In this document: positions 42,489-54,673 of the stretch, one piece after another
Numbering within the stretch: position 1 is the stretch's first letter
Layout: each line of letters begins with the position of its first letter
Source of the DNA: Syncephalis plumigaleata
Taxonomy: Eukaryota; Zoopagomycota; Zoopagomycetes; Zoopagales; Piptocephalidaceae
Assembly: GCA_025201365.1 (NCBI GenBank)
Contig: JAIXMF010000007.1
Location: 62,001-126,000, forward strand
Direction: 5' to 3'
DNA length: 64,000 nucleotides
Made by a program: the position numbers and the translations under genes
Notes under the pieces: model-generated
The model's database searches: none
What the model saw: the letters and a program-made list of their open reading frames with translations, nothing else
What the model was told of the DNA's origin: nothing

Positions 42489-45400
42489 ATGAAACGGTCC
42501 AGTCTAGCACCTCCACCGCCAGCCAAGAGAACTAGGCAGCCCGGAGAGGAGGGTAGCCCGAACGGTGGTGAGGACGACGACGGCGACAACACTTCTAATC
42601 TTGTCGTGTCCAGTGCTGCCTCCTCATCAGCAACATAACAACAATAGCAGCAACAGCAACACCAGCTGGTGTGTCGGCCATTCCTTCTACTACTACTACT
42701 ACTACTTCATTAGTCGCCGCTCCTATAACCACGATTAGTACTCAGTCTAATGAGAATAACCATGAGGTAAGTAGAATAGTATCTGAAACTTGTGAGACCG
42801 ATACGCAGTAGTTTTTGTGTGCATACATGTGTATGTGCATGTATGTATGTATGCGTCTATGTGTGTATGCGTCTATGCATGATATGACATGTTCGTAGGC
42901 GAATACTCTAGTCAAGCATTGAAGAAGTAATGATGACATATTGATTGTTTCTAATATGCTAACGTATGAATGTTTGTTTATAGACGATACAAAAGTCAAA
43001 TATCATGTTTCTGCTTAATGACAATGATCAACAGCAACAGCAACAGCAACATCGTCCTGACAGTCATGAGTCTAGAGAAACTAAATCAGTTGATGAAGCT
43101 ATGCATGGCATGAACATTGAGACAGCACCGTCATCCTCATCTGATGTGTCTACTATTGCTACTACTACTACTGCTACATCTACTATTACTACAGCTACCG
43201 TGACAGCAACAGCAACAGCAACAGAAAAAGTAGTGCCAATTACTTTAGTGGAAGATAAAAGCACATCAAATGCAATTGATAATGCTGTATCAGCTACAAC
43301 AACAAATGCTACTGATAATTACTATGTAGATACTGTTGGAGATAATCGTCATTCTACAGATGGTACAACTCGATCTACATCAGCAACAACCACGCCCGTG
43401 AAACAAACACAAAGAAGCAATTACAGTAGTAGTACGCTTTACAATCCCGATGAAGATAGTGACGATATTGCCGATTTGCCTGTTTGGGAACCGACGTCAA
43501 AGAGAAGAAAAAAGAAGAAGGATAAACGTAAGCATGCATTTGCACGTCGTGGTCAGCTTGATGATCTAGTAGCAGCTACTGATGGAGATGCTGTTGGTAT
43601 GGATATACTACCATCAGGCAATGCACCATTTAGTTTAACTTCCAATCCATCATCATCACGTCTGGATGGTGGCATAGCAGTGGCATCCACATCGAGTGGC
43701 GGCAATCCTGCTAATATGGCAGCTGCAGCTGGTCGTGTACCCATGGTTGGCATGCGTCCAACAGGTAAGTTGTCATTGTAAGCTATTGATGTATACAGCT
43801 AACTAACTAACTAACTCATTAATTGCTACTTAGTTGAATACAACGATATCAATGAACGAGATGTACAAAGTGGTAAATATCGTAGACCCATGGGTGGAGG
43901 TCCTCGTGGTGCAGGCATGGGTCGAGGTAGTGGTGGTATTGGTGCATCTGGTAGCGGTACAAATAAACCAGCCATTAACATGCAAAATCCACGATTGTCA
44001 GCCGGTAGAGGAGATGCTACCAGTCATGGTGCAGGTTCATTTGCATCAAATCGATTCCCATCCTCCTCGTCCTCCTCTACTTCCAATTCCATTACACCAC
44101 CCAACTTCTTTGGACTCAGTTCCAGTAATGCTACTACTAGTGCTACTACACAGCTACTACCACAGCTACTGGTAGTAATGCAATAGGTCAGAATAATGTC
44201 ATACTAGTGCAATACCATCATCTAGTGGTGGCATTCCCTTGTCTAGTATGCATACTCAGAGTGGATCACGGTCAACTCGCGCATCAACCCCAACATCTAG
44301 CAATGGCCCTAGCTTTTTCAATAAGCTAAATAATAGCAATAATGGTAGTGGTGGTAGTGCATCGAATACATCAGCCAGTCGTAAACCAGAACTAATCCTG
44401 TGTACGCAACAAACCGAATACGATTGGAAGCCTCGTCTAATACTACCGCCCTATACCAGCGGTCAACCAGGACCGGAATATGCGCCATTTGTTGAATTGC
44501 AACCAGTTCATGTACAACCAGTACTGGGTCGTTTCTTTATACTCGATCCCGAATATCGTGTTGCTGGTGTTTACCCGTAGCTGTTATACTTCACTACATC
44601 AGTTACAGATTAAATTCTCCTTTGTATTCCAATTCCCTCAACATTCTTGGTTTGAAGATATGGCAGGCATGCGAAAGGTAAGCTAGTTACATAATATCAG
44701 TCATAATAATTAACTGTAATCATATCATTTAGAGTGCCTATTTTATGATTCGTGAACGAGGCTCAAATACTCCATGGGAGTTGCATTTAAAACCTGCACG
44801 CGATAAGCAGTAAGTACATGGTAAATAACAATAATGAATAGTTGATAACTAATAAGAATGGTAATGAAATAGAACATTATTTGGTATATATGTGAACCAT
44901 CTGTATTGCGTAACTGTGCCGTACAACAAATTCAACATTTACTCAATTCTCGTCGATTACCATTAGTACTTGATCTCGATGACACATTAGTGCGACTTAT
45001 TAGCGATGAAGATCCAGTTCGTTATGTACCAGAGAAGGATGCCGCTACCGGTAAGTAATAATAGAGCTATATCAATGATACAATAATAATTTGATGATTA
45101 ATGGCATGATACTCCATAGTACCCGAACGAATACGTACACTAAGAGACGGACGTCGTGTATTAATTACTCCTGGTGTGGAGGCATTCCTCGAATGGGCAT
45201 CTACACTTTATGAGATATCCGTATGTTCATTAGGGTAAGTAGTAATGACTATTTTGATGAACACACAACTAATGATCATGGTTATTAGAGAGCAAAGCTA
45301 TGTATCGGATGTGGCCGATGTACTAGATCCGAATAAGACACGAATACAAGGACTACGACACTCGGCTAGACCAGAATTGGATTTCGCCCTGCATCGTGGT

Positions 45401-46281
45401 GCTCGTGATACACCGCCTAAAAACTTGGATGCACTTTATAATTTCTGTTATCTACCAGTTGCCACACCGCACCCTAGCGAGCATGGTATTAATCATTTAA
45501 TGTGTGGCGGTGATGTTGGTGCTAGTTCAGCCTGGCATACAACTACCATTGGATCTGTAGTTAGTCGAGATGATACTTCCAGTAATACACGTCAACAATG
45601 GCTTTACCAGCCATTCTTTGGTATGCCACTCATTGTGATGATACTACTAGATCATGGCCGGCATCACAGCAGGATAACATTGTAGTGGTACGTGAACGTT
45701 GTCCTCGTCAACGACCTGCACACAACAACAACAACAGCAGCAGAAATCACCACAATCATCTACAGTATCTGCGACGAATAGTGCAAATGGTCTTACACCA
45801 ATGGATACTGCAAATGATGACACGAATACTGAAGCGACATCATCAACTACTACTACCACAACTGCTGCTGAAGATGATGAACTTAATACAACACCAGTTG
45901 AAGCAGCCATCGAAGCAGTAAACGAAACGGCAGCTACCGAAACACGTCCTGAAGATGTTGTCATGCTGGATAGTCTACTCTCCACCGAAAAGACAGCAAC
46001 TGGCAATGGTAGTGAAGCAGTAAAATCATCCACAATACCCGTTGAGACATCGACTACAACGACGACGACCACATCAACAGATCTCTGCCTCAGAAAGAGA
46101 TTTGGAGTGTTGATCTACTAACTTGGGTCAAGGAAGTACTCGGTTGGGTACACGCCGAATTCTTTAGACGCTACGATCGAGCTGGACTTGATGCCGTATA
46201 CGTGGTCAAGTAACACCCGTCGTAGTCTACAAGGAATGGCTACGTGGCTTGTTAGCCGAACGAATTGCGCGCAGTGTGTAA
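42489..46281 (+). CDS. FCP1/SCP-type (HAD) phosphatase, CTD-phosphatase-like
   Basis: The conserved part dephosphorylates Ser residues, classically in the RNA polymerase II C-terminal domain. A first exon (MKRSSLAPPPPAKRTRQPGE) leads into long Thr/Ser/Ala/Asn-rich stretches with a Gln run and a basic nuclear signal KRRKKKKDKRKHAFARRG. Then come RKPELILCTQQTEYDWKPRL, HSWFEDMAGMRKSAYFMIRE, and the catalytic DLDDTLVRLI (DXDXT) near 44970. VLITPGVEAFLEWASTLYEI and a second acidic pair in IVDDTTRSWP (near 45630) follow. The Q/T-rich tail ends YKEWLRGLLAERIARSV at TAA 46279-46281. At least five frame breaks occur, several plain homopolymer losses, so exon detail after 44100 is approximate. The domain order most resembles plant CPL-type phosphatases, without a visible dsRNA-binding domain. 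Confidence 0.75.
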
Positions 46282-46560
46282 CTATTATCTATCTCTATCC
46301 TTCATACTTGAACATTTAGTAAAATATAAAAAGTAAGAGCGGTACTAGGAGGAGAGAAGATACACCTTTCTTGTTTATGTTATCTTTTACTTCGCCTGTA
46401 TACGTAGTTTATCTTATACAGTTTGCATTTTCTCTCTTTTCTCTTTCTCTCTCTCTTTTACATCTAGTATTAGTGATGAGTGTATAGTCAATGTTTAATG
46501 TTTAATATGATTATTGTTATGATGTTTTTATTTAACTAAACGATTTGATCAAATTTATTA

Positions 46561-48778
46561 ATGCTTTCTTTAACCATGTTACAACGTTTATTATCGTCTA
46601 CTACTACTACTATACCTAGACTACAACGACAAATAGATCAGTATGGACGTAGAATACGAATTCATACAACTTGTAAAGTATCGTATGTCACTGTAAACAA
46701 CAAGTATAACGTATCCGTCTATGTTCATTGGCCCTATTGTCGTCAGTAAGTAGAATTGCTATAGCTTATTGAATAAGCTGTTATAGTCATACACACTCTA
46801 TACTAATAATGTGTCAACGCGTAATAATAGACTATGTCCTTATTGTGCATTTAACAAATACCGTCAACCAACTAATTACTCGTATAGAGACGAATTACGT
46901 ATGCAAAATGCACTAGTTACTGAATTGAAGCATGCTTTAAACGCCTATACACCATATAAACCTAGTATAACGAGTATCTACTTTGGAGGTGTGTTATAAT
47001 TAAATGAACTAGTCATAGATTAATAATAGTAATGATACTATTAGGTGGTACACCTAGTAAGTAAGAGGAACATGCTAAGCATTGTAGTATTAATGATTAA
47101 TGATGTTATAATAACTATGATAGGTTTAGCTAAGGTAATGTAAACACAAATATCAATACTAGTTAATTAATCATCTGCTTTATGTATAGCCATCAACATT
47201 AGAGGCAGTTATTAATACAATACAGCAACATGCTAATCTAACGAGTAATGCAGAGATATCATTAGAGGTATGAATCATTTATACAAGTGATGTATAATAA
47301 CTTGTACTATTACTAATTGTAATGATGATCTAGGCTAATCCAGTAGTAAGAAGCTATAAGCAATGATTACTTGAATTAAAATGATTGATGATTATTGATA
47401 GGCATTTGATATGGAATTAATGCGATCATTTAAAAGTATTGGCATTAATCGTATCTCACTTGGTGTACAAGTAAGAAATAGAAATGAGTGTTCTATTATA
47501 AAGATATTCACATTACTAATAGGATTATTACTCTACTAGGCACTCAATGATCATGATCTGAAATGGTTAGGACGTGAACACACTCGTCGAGATGCATTGC
47601 ATCGATTGAACTAGCACGTCAACTATTTCCAGGACGAGTTACATTCGATTTGATATTTGGACGTGTTCATCAAACGGAAATTGATTGGCAAGACGAGTTA
47701 AAGGTAAATAAGAGCGATATAAGATAGTTACTGGTATTAACAGATAGAGGAATGTGATTAGCAAGCATTAGCAATGGCTGATAATCATCTATCCATCTAT
47801 CAACTAACCGTGGAACGTGGTACTCGGTAAGTTACCCTGTACATTTACTAAGTTAATACTGCTCATCTATGTTATACCACACTAGATTATTCAATAGAGT
47901 CGATAAGGGTCAGGTGACATTGCCCGATGATGATGTACTGGCCAATATGTATGAACAGACCGTGTCTTTAATGAGTGATCATGGATTCGAACACTATGAA
48001 GTGTCTAGCTATGCACGTAATCTCGCTTCTCGTAGTGTGCATAATCAAGGCTACTGGACAGGTAGAGATTATATTGGTAAGTGTGTAGTGGAATAGACAC
48101 GATGCAATTTAGTATTTACCATAGAGTGGATAACAAAGGTATTGGTCCCGGTGCTCATGGTCGTGTTTACAATCCAGTCACTGATGGACATGAACGTACT
48201 TATCGCGTAAGAAGTGAAACTACTATCAATAATGTAGGATTAACATCGTAAATGAATATATATATATATATGTAGATTGCCGCACCTACTCACTGGATGG
48301 AGCAATGCGAGGAATTAGGACATGGGCAAGTACTTGTCATTTATGTAGAATGATAATGATAATAACAATAATATGTAGACTACGTAAGCGGTGACAATTC
48401 CATCGGATGAACGTGCACGAGTAAGAAGTGATTCATTGTTAACGTGTACAGCAGGGTAACTCATTAGAAATGTGTAGGAGTTGATTGTTATGGGCATGCG
48501 AATGAAGGATGGTATTGATCATGATCGATTTTATAATCTTACTAAACAAACATTAGATCAGGTAATGGGATACATGAATAGACGCTATGATATTTACTAA
48601 TATTTACTAGTATTTGAATATGGAACAAGTACGTCAACTAATACAACAGGGCTATCTACAAGATGCACGAATAGATGGTGGTCATCAAGGACAAGAAGGA
48701 TCGAGTATTTCGTGTATTCGATCCACAGAAACTGGATTGGCCGTCGTTGACACTATTCTAGAGCGTATTCTTAAATGA
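46561..48778 (+). CDS. HemW/RSAD1-like radical SAM protein, many micro-exons
   Basis: This belongs to the HemN-related radical SAM family. Its cluster motif is CRQLCPYC (CX3CX2C), formed across the first intron. It is followed by AF rather than the extra Cys of true HemN, which favours the HemW heme-chaperone type. The N-terminus is mitochondrial-like. YFGGGTPS is assembled from a 12-nt exon (47045-47056) and an 11-nt exon (47124-47134). SLEANP needs a 9-nt exon (47334-47342). Further landmarks are INRISLGVQ, REHTRRDAL, VTFDLIFG, DHLSIYQLTVERGT, HYEVSSYAR and GIGPGAHGR. One base is missing near 47600 and the exon near 48300-48420 does not resolve cleanly. It ends ILERILK at TGA 48776-48778. 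Start chosen at the first ATG, with a second Met five codons later. Confidence 0.82.
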
Positions 48779-48816
48779 TGTACTCGTAGTAATGGATTGT
48801 TACATCTCCTATACCA

Positions 48817-49446
48817 TCAATCAAGTAGAAGGTCAACTTTGTAAAGTGCACTTGATACTGTTTCCGTTACAAATGTAGTGGTGACCCCTTCAAGTGTATG
48901 AATTCGTCCATCATTCTGCATTGTAATGGATACTGGTTGCATGGATAGCGTGTCAATAGTGTGGGCACCATGCAATGAATCCACGTTCGATGTCATATTG
49001 ACAAGAAAATGCCGCTTAATACGACGTGCCAACTCTTCCATGGGTGGTATTTTATCTAGTGCTCTAAAGGCTTGATTGGTTACGGCGATAACTGTAACAT
49101 GCTTGCTTGTATCTTCGAGCAATTCCACCTATCATATATGAATATTCGTGTTAGTAGAAGAGAAATAAAAAGTACGTTTATAAGTTTAACTTACTAATTC
49201 GGGAATACTACGATACGCATCGATAAATGTAGTCAATGTTTTATCACGAGCAATCAAGTCATTGAGTGATACTGGTGTATTACTCGTGTTGTTATGAGTG
49301 TAGTCATACGTCATGATATACGCAGTAATAACAAGTTGGATACAAGGAACAAAGATTGAAGCAGTGAAATAGAAGAATACGTAAGCAGTACTTGATTTAT
49401 TAGTGAGTGAGTGAGTGAGTGAGTATTTGTATACAAATCCACCCAT
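48817..49446 (-). CDS. Fasciclin (FAS1)-domain protein
   Basis: Two exons (49446-49195 and 49128-48817) give about 187 residues. Residues about 20-45 are hydrophobic (AYVFFYFTASIFVPCIQLVI), a signal anchor or uncleaved signal. The domain opens SLNDLIARDKTLTTFIDAYR. After the intron come HVTVIAVTNQAFRAL, the H1 box of FAS1 (TVFAPTN-like), and then VTTTFVTETVSSALYKVDLL, matching the closing strand of the fold. FAS1 proteins mediate adhesion at cell surfaces. A single divergent domain is present, with IAVTNQAF where FAPTNEAF is usual. It is convergent with the HemW-like gene, only 38 bp between stops. Confidence 0.7.
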
Positions 49447-49538
49447 AGTCACGCGACAATAATGAATAGTGTTTTCTTATTTATTATTTATTATTTTGTT
49501 ACAAGTCTTTTTTCTTTATTTCTTGTGTGATTGTGATC

Positions 49539-51219
49539 ATGATCCCTCAATCTAGGCAAGTTACGAAACACGAACGCGTAATTCAATACGCGTACACGTC
49601 AACTAACATGAATGGATGCGATAACTATATAGCTGTTCCAAGGAATTAAGCGAGTTTGAACAGCAACGCGTCGCTAATATTCAACGAAATGAAGAATTAC
49701 TACAACAACTAGGACTAATTGACGGTAATAAGACGATAAAAAGGACGAGCGAGTATGAAGCAAGTCAAACTACACCTAAGGTACGTATTGTGGTTGTTAT
49801 AAAGTGGCTCTCTCTTTTATTCACACTAGCGTTGTATTGTATACTATAGCGTAAATATACAAAACGTACGGGATTATCAACTCCGACTTCATGGTCGCCC
49901 TTGTCACCGGCCAGAACTTCTAGACGTTTACGAGGTGAAGCACCAACAGTAAGTAAACAATGTTACAGAATATGTATATTAGAATTCCATTAATGATGCG
50001 TATTTGTATTTGTTTCTTAGACGAAGCCACTGTCGAACCCAGCTTATCTTAGTCCAAGGCGACTTACCTTAGCTGCCTTGGAGAATAAAGAAAACGACAG
50101 CAATAATGATAGGTCTGATGAAGATGATGAAGATGATTGGAATAAGGTATCAATGGTCGTTAAAGGTCGGTTATCACCTCACTATAAATTGCAAGTAAGT
50201 AGAAGGAATAGGTGATGAGTGAGATCCAAGGGCTTGACTAAATTGACATCGCTCTGTTGTTGAACGAACGAATTGAACGTGGATTGCTATAGTTCTCTCG
50301 TTTCGATATTTCCACACCTTTGACATTAGGTAAATGAAGCAATGATTATCTATATATTATGTTAATGTGCTAACAATTATTATCAAGCGAGTGTCAACAC
50401 TACCATTTGGGAGATAGGCCATTTGATTACCGATGAACGAAAAGCAAGCTTCATGAGTAGTCGTTCGGTAAGGGGTGTTCTTTCGTTCTTTCTTTCTTCT
50501 AGCTCGTTCTAGCATGCAACGTTATGATCACGTCACCTCGCGATAAGTGTAACCGTCTAATTCCGTTTCTATTCTAGTGTATCTTCTATCACCCTTATCC
50601 AGTGGGATACCGCGCAAGTAAACATCATTTCGGTCGAGAGTACTGGATGACCATTGAGGCCGATGAAGAAGGACCTATTTTTTCGGTAGAGAACACCCCA
50701 ACAGTCCTCTGTTAATAATAGCATAGCATAGCATAGTAACTGTAGCGCTTACATCCAGGTGTTCACTGAAGACGGCCGACACAACTTCCAGGGACGCACG
50801 CCAACTTTTCCCTGGACACAAGCGTGTGTAGCTAGTACCACGAAGGGAACGCGTATTAGTGGTCCGCTGGTGGGTGTTCCTCTAACTACACTGTGACAAT
50901 GACGTTTTACTGATGCAATGTAATGAACAACTAGTTTTTCGGGTTTTCCGATCCATTGACTCAATGGCTAATTCAACAGTTGCCTGGCTACGACGTCTAT
51001 GACGATGTGGATGCACCAACTACCAAAGACGACAAACCGATAGCGGTACCAACCGTATTGGCTGTGCCTATATCCGTGTCGGCTTTATCCGTATCGGCAT
51101 CTACGCATAATCATTGTGACAACGATCAACGCCAGTCTACTAATATTGTTACTGCGCATACCACCACTACAGGTTGGCATAGACGGGATATTACTCAATC
51201 TACTGCCAATTTTATGTAA
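49539..51219 (+). CDS. FYR-domain (FYRN-FYRC) chromatin-associated protein
   Basis: Nine exons join without a break to about 352 residues: 49539-49555, 49633-49780, 49850-49948, 50021-50194, 50293-50329, 50388-50467, 50578-50685, 50759-50869 and 50935-51219. The N-terminus SEFEQQRVANIQRNEELLQQ resembles the small motif seen in some nuclear WD-repeat proteins. A basic Ser/Pro region and an acidic run (DEDDEDDW) follow. FYRN is IFYHPYPVGYRASKHH. FYRC is VFTEDGRHNFQGRTPTFPW through FFGFSDPLTQWLIQQLPGY. FYR modules occur in MLL/Set1-type and TBRG1-type nuclear proteins. The first exon is provisional: it uses ATG 49539 and a GC donor (AG|GCAAGT). The last exon adds a Val/Ser/Thr-rich tail of about 65 residues. 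Confidence 0.8.
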
Positions 51220-51708
51220 AACATGTTCAAGGCAGTGTACAACCGTGCTTATGCACTTGATACTTGTGGCCTATTATGGAGGCGGTATAGTGTGTTTGAA
51301 CGCCCGAAATGGTAACATCGTCTTGTTCATGTACACCCACTCCACAAATAAAGCTTTTCTCTCTTTTTTCCATTTCTAAAGTGCGTGTCAGTGTATTCTT
51401 AGTAGAATATACGGCAACGTGAACCTTTGTCATTGTGGTAGACTCGAACGATCGATATGGGAGCTGATATCACATGTTTGGCCGTTCACTAGAGCACTTA
51501 AATGGAAGCTGTCGAGAACGTTTTGCAAACCATTATCGTCTGTATTGCATTCACTTATCTCCATCTTAATAATTCACTAAATTTCTCTTTTCTCTCTCCT
51601 CTCTCGCTATTTTTCTTCTTATTCATGCTTTATCATTGAGCTTTTCATTGTTCACTGTTATATTATCGCTACTATTGTTGGTCACTATTGCTATATTACA
51701 CTTACAAC
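51220..51708. other. Gene-free stretch with a tRNA-like remnant
   Basis: Around 51438-51505 the minus strand has a B-box-like CGTTCGAGTCTACC and a D-arm-like GCTCTAGTGAACGG, but no clean acceptor or anticodon stem. The rest is CT-rich leader for the globin gene. Confidence 0.35.
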
Positions 51709-52413
51709 ATGTCACCTCCTGTGCCCATGTCCGGCGATAAGAGTGCGGCCGCGATGAACCTTACACCCGCTCTACCCGATGATGATGTGGTTCGATTGGT
51801 GGCTCGATTCTACGAGATTAACCTTACCGATCCGCTGCTTACGCACTACTTTACTCAATCGAAAATGACGGCACTTCGCGCTAAATTCGCACGCTTCGTC
51901 GTTCACGGACTTGCCGGTCTACCCATGGATCGTCCACGCTTGCGACGTATTCATTGTCGTCTAGGCATTGGTGATATTGAATTTGCCGCCTGTGCTAAGA
52001 ATCTACTTACCGCATTGTCGGAACAACCGCAGCTTGAGAGTAAATTGAAAGATCAACTGTTGCTACTGTTATGGGAGCTCGAATCGGATATCGTCGTCGA
52101 GGATGGCGTACCCATGCTAGATGACAATGTCGCCATTGATGGATCGTTGACACGCACGTCGAATCGACAAACTGCTTCTACCACCAGCTACTCACGACAT
52201 AAATCCTCAATGTATTCCAGTCATGAACTCGAGTCCATCACTGATACTAGTTTTAGTGCTAATCACACGAGTAGTGATGTCATCTACCTCGATGACTTGC
52301 AAGAAATTGCCGTGCAACGTGATGCTGTACAAACGGCAGCGGTCACCGCTTCATCCAATGCCAGCAAACCGTTTCAGAAACGATCAGGATGGCGTAGTCT
52401 ACTTCCATGGTAA
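51709..52413 (+). CDS. Truncated (2/2) hemoglobin with long Ser/Thr-rich tail
   Basis: One exon, 234 residues. Residues about 25-125 fit a truncated globin: VVRLVARFYEINLTDPLLTH with Tyr35 at the usual B10 position, Phe48 in HYF near CD1, and the proximal His82 in RRIHCRLGIGDIEF. Helix G/H-like NLLTALSEQPQLESKLKDQL follows. Truncated globins bind O2 or NO, or do redox chemistry. The ~100-residue tail after LESDIVVEDGVP is unusual: Ser/Thr/Asp-rich, ending FQKRSGWRSLLPW. There is no signal peptide. The start is the ATG of MSPPVPMSG; open codons upstream lack a Met. Confidence 0.72.
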   Translation: MSPPVPMSGDKSAAAMNLTPALPDDDVVRLVARFYEINLTDPLLTHYFTQSKMTALRAKFARFVVHGLAGLPMDRPRLRRIHCRLGIGDIEFAACAKNLLTALSEQPQLESKLKDQLLLLLWELESDIVVEDGVPMLDDNVAIDGSLTRTSNRQTASTTSYSRHKSSMYSSHELESITDTSFSANHTSSDVIYLDDLQEIAVQRDAVQTAAVTASSNASKPFQKRSGWRSLLPW

Positions 52414-54673
52414 ATTATTATTATTATCAGTATTATTATCAGTAGTAGTATATTATAGCCAGCCGTATTTTTGATACTTTGTATTAGACAAACACATATA
52501 TGTATATACGTATATGTTTACAACTATGAATATTATGTATAAAATAAAACATCATTATCATAATTATTATTGCTCCTCATGGCAATATGAAATCAATAGA
52601 ACAAGTAAGCGAGTAGTAATCAGCATAGTCTATTACGAATGATCATTGCTGCAACGCATTTTCTTGCTTCATCTTATGTAATGAATAGGCACATATGATA
52701 TGATCAACTAGTATTCCTTACAATACGACTGCTTTTAAGACTTTATTCCTTTATTATTATACCATTATAGTAAGTAATTTAATAACGATAATAGACATGT
52801 GTCCAACTGAGTTGGTAAAAGTACACAAACTGATAGCAGACTACGTTAACAGATTATAATAATAACTACGATCGACTACTACGATTACTACAACCGATGA
52901 AATAGTGTCGTCATTAGCGACGTGGCTTTTTCGTCTTTAACCTTCCATTCTCGTGAATGTGATCTGTACTTCTTTCGTAGTCGATTCCAACTTGGTGGTG
53001 CTATCGATTCTGTCTCATCGCCACATAACTCATCCATTGTCTGATATTGAGTATCACTATTGTTTCCCTTGCAGCATGCTACTTTACATCGTACCGTCAT
53101 TACATTCTTCTACTCTAATCGGGTGATGCAAATAACTACACCGCATTATCCAAATGATTAAGATTGATGTTGATACTAGTGTATACATGTACTTGTGCAT
53201 AATGAATAAACTGCTATCAATAATGCTGATTAGTTGTGTCTACACAATTATTCAAATACTAGTGTACACCAATGCGGTAGATGTATGCGATGTGCAGCAG
53301 AACGTCTAGATCCAATTGTTAATGATGCCAGATGTGCTATTGAAGAATACGTATCCATTGCAACTATCTCTCTCTCTCTTTCTCTCTCTTCTCTTTTCAC
53401 ATTTGACTACGTCCTCCGTAATCACTTGTATGTGTATCGAATCGTGTTTTCACCCTCCATTGCTCACTGTTGCATCACTCACTTCCATGCTGTTGTATCG
53501 TTAAGCATTAAAGTATAGAACGTAGACGTTGTCTTTGTTCCTAGCATACAGCAACACTAGACATAGTTATGACATGTTGTAATCCAAGTGTAATAACAAT
53601 GTAGGAAGCATAGTTCTAAGGATACTGACATATGTGATGAAATAGCACTCGTGTAATCAGTATTCGACGACCTCACTCGATATACAATGCTCATTCATGG
53701 CACACGATAAATAATAAGCATAGCTGGAGTAGAAGAAAAATCGAACGACGAGTAAGGTATAAGAATGCCCTATATCATTACATATTTATTCAATCAATGA
53801 ACCAGCCATTATTGATATTTATGTAATAGGACCATGGATTAATAGACGGAAGGGACTTGTAGATATACTACACGATAGCTTTCAATAATAGAGCGTGCAT
53901 GTAATTATTATTCTGACTTGATTGTCACATCCATACAAATGTCATTCATTATCATGACATCTACATGACATGTTCATTTGTATGCATCTATCATTGCTCA
54001 TTCCATTGTCAATTGACGTGGTCAATACTGATTGCAATGCATCACGGCATGTCACGAATGATCCCACGACCATATGGACGTGTCAATGGAACATGAACAT
54101 ATTTGATGTAGTAATAACGTGATACGACCGCATATTCAATCGATATGATTCGTTAATGCATATCGCAGTCTTTGTTCGGCACCTCATGCACTGATCGTTG
54201 CATCACTGCTATTGCCAGTCAGTATAATCATGATTGAATGGATGGTATAGCTAGTTGATTAATTATCATTCAAAATGATCATGATATGAGTATCCATAGC
54301 AATACAACATGCATTGTTAACGAATTCAATTGTACCCTATGACCACAACTAATTGAATGAACACTGCATTTGATTCTAATGAGGAAAACACATTAAGGTC
54401 AAGTCTACAAGTCCCATTCCCAGCAGTATTTTACACGGGTACTTTCAATATGCATTGCATAAACCAGTTTACCTCTATTGCCATTGCTTTATTATCAAGC
54501 TACTATCAAGTCTATCCTTTGACGACACAGTAATACTACTAGTCTTTGTTCTACCGGCAGATTTAATCACATTTACAAACAGACCGTTCCCAATTTTATA
54601 TTTCTGTCTCCATAATCATCTACCACTTTTTATCGCTCTATAAATTATTATAATTATATTTGTTTACTTCACA
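52414..54673. other. 2.3-kb region without a convincing gene
   Basis: A 70-codon minus-strand frame (52888-53100, MTVRCKVACCKGNNSDTQ...) shows mildly protein-like composition with clustered Cys and basic residues, but no family. I leave it as a weak candidate. A CT repeat lies at 53370-53398. The rest is AT-rich with many short CATT/ATGA words. Confidence 0.4.

Noticed and set aside
51438-51505. Possible tRNA on the minus strand (B-box-like CGTTCGAGTCTACC)
   Set aside because: No consistent acceptor or anticodon stem can be drawn; at most a tRNA relic.
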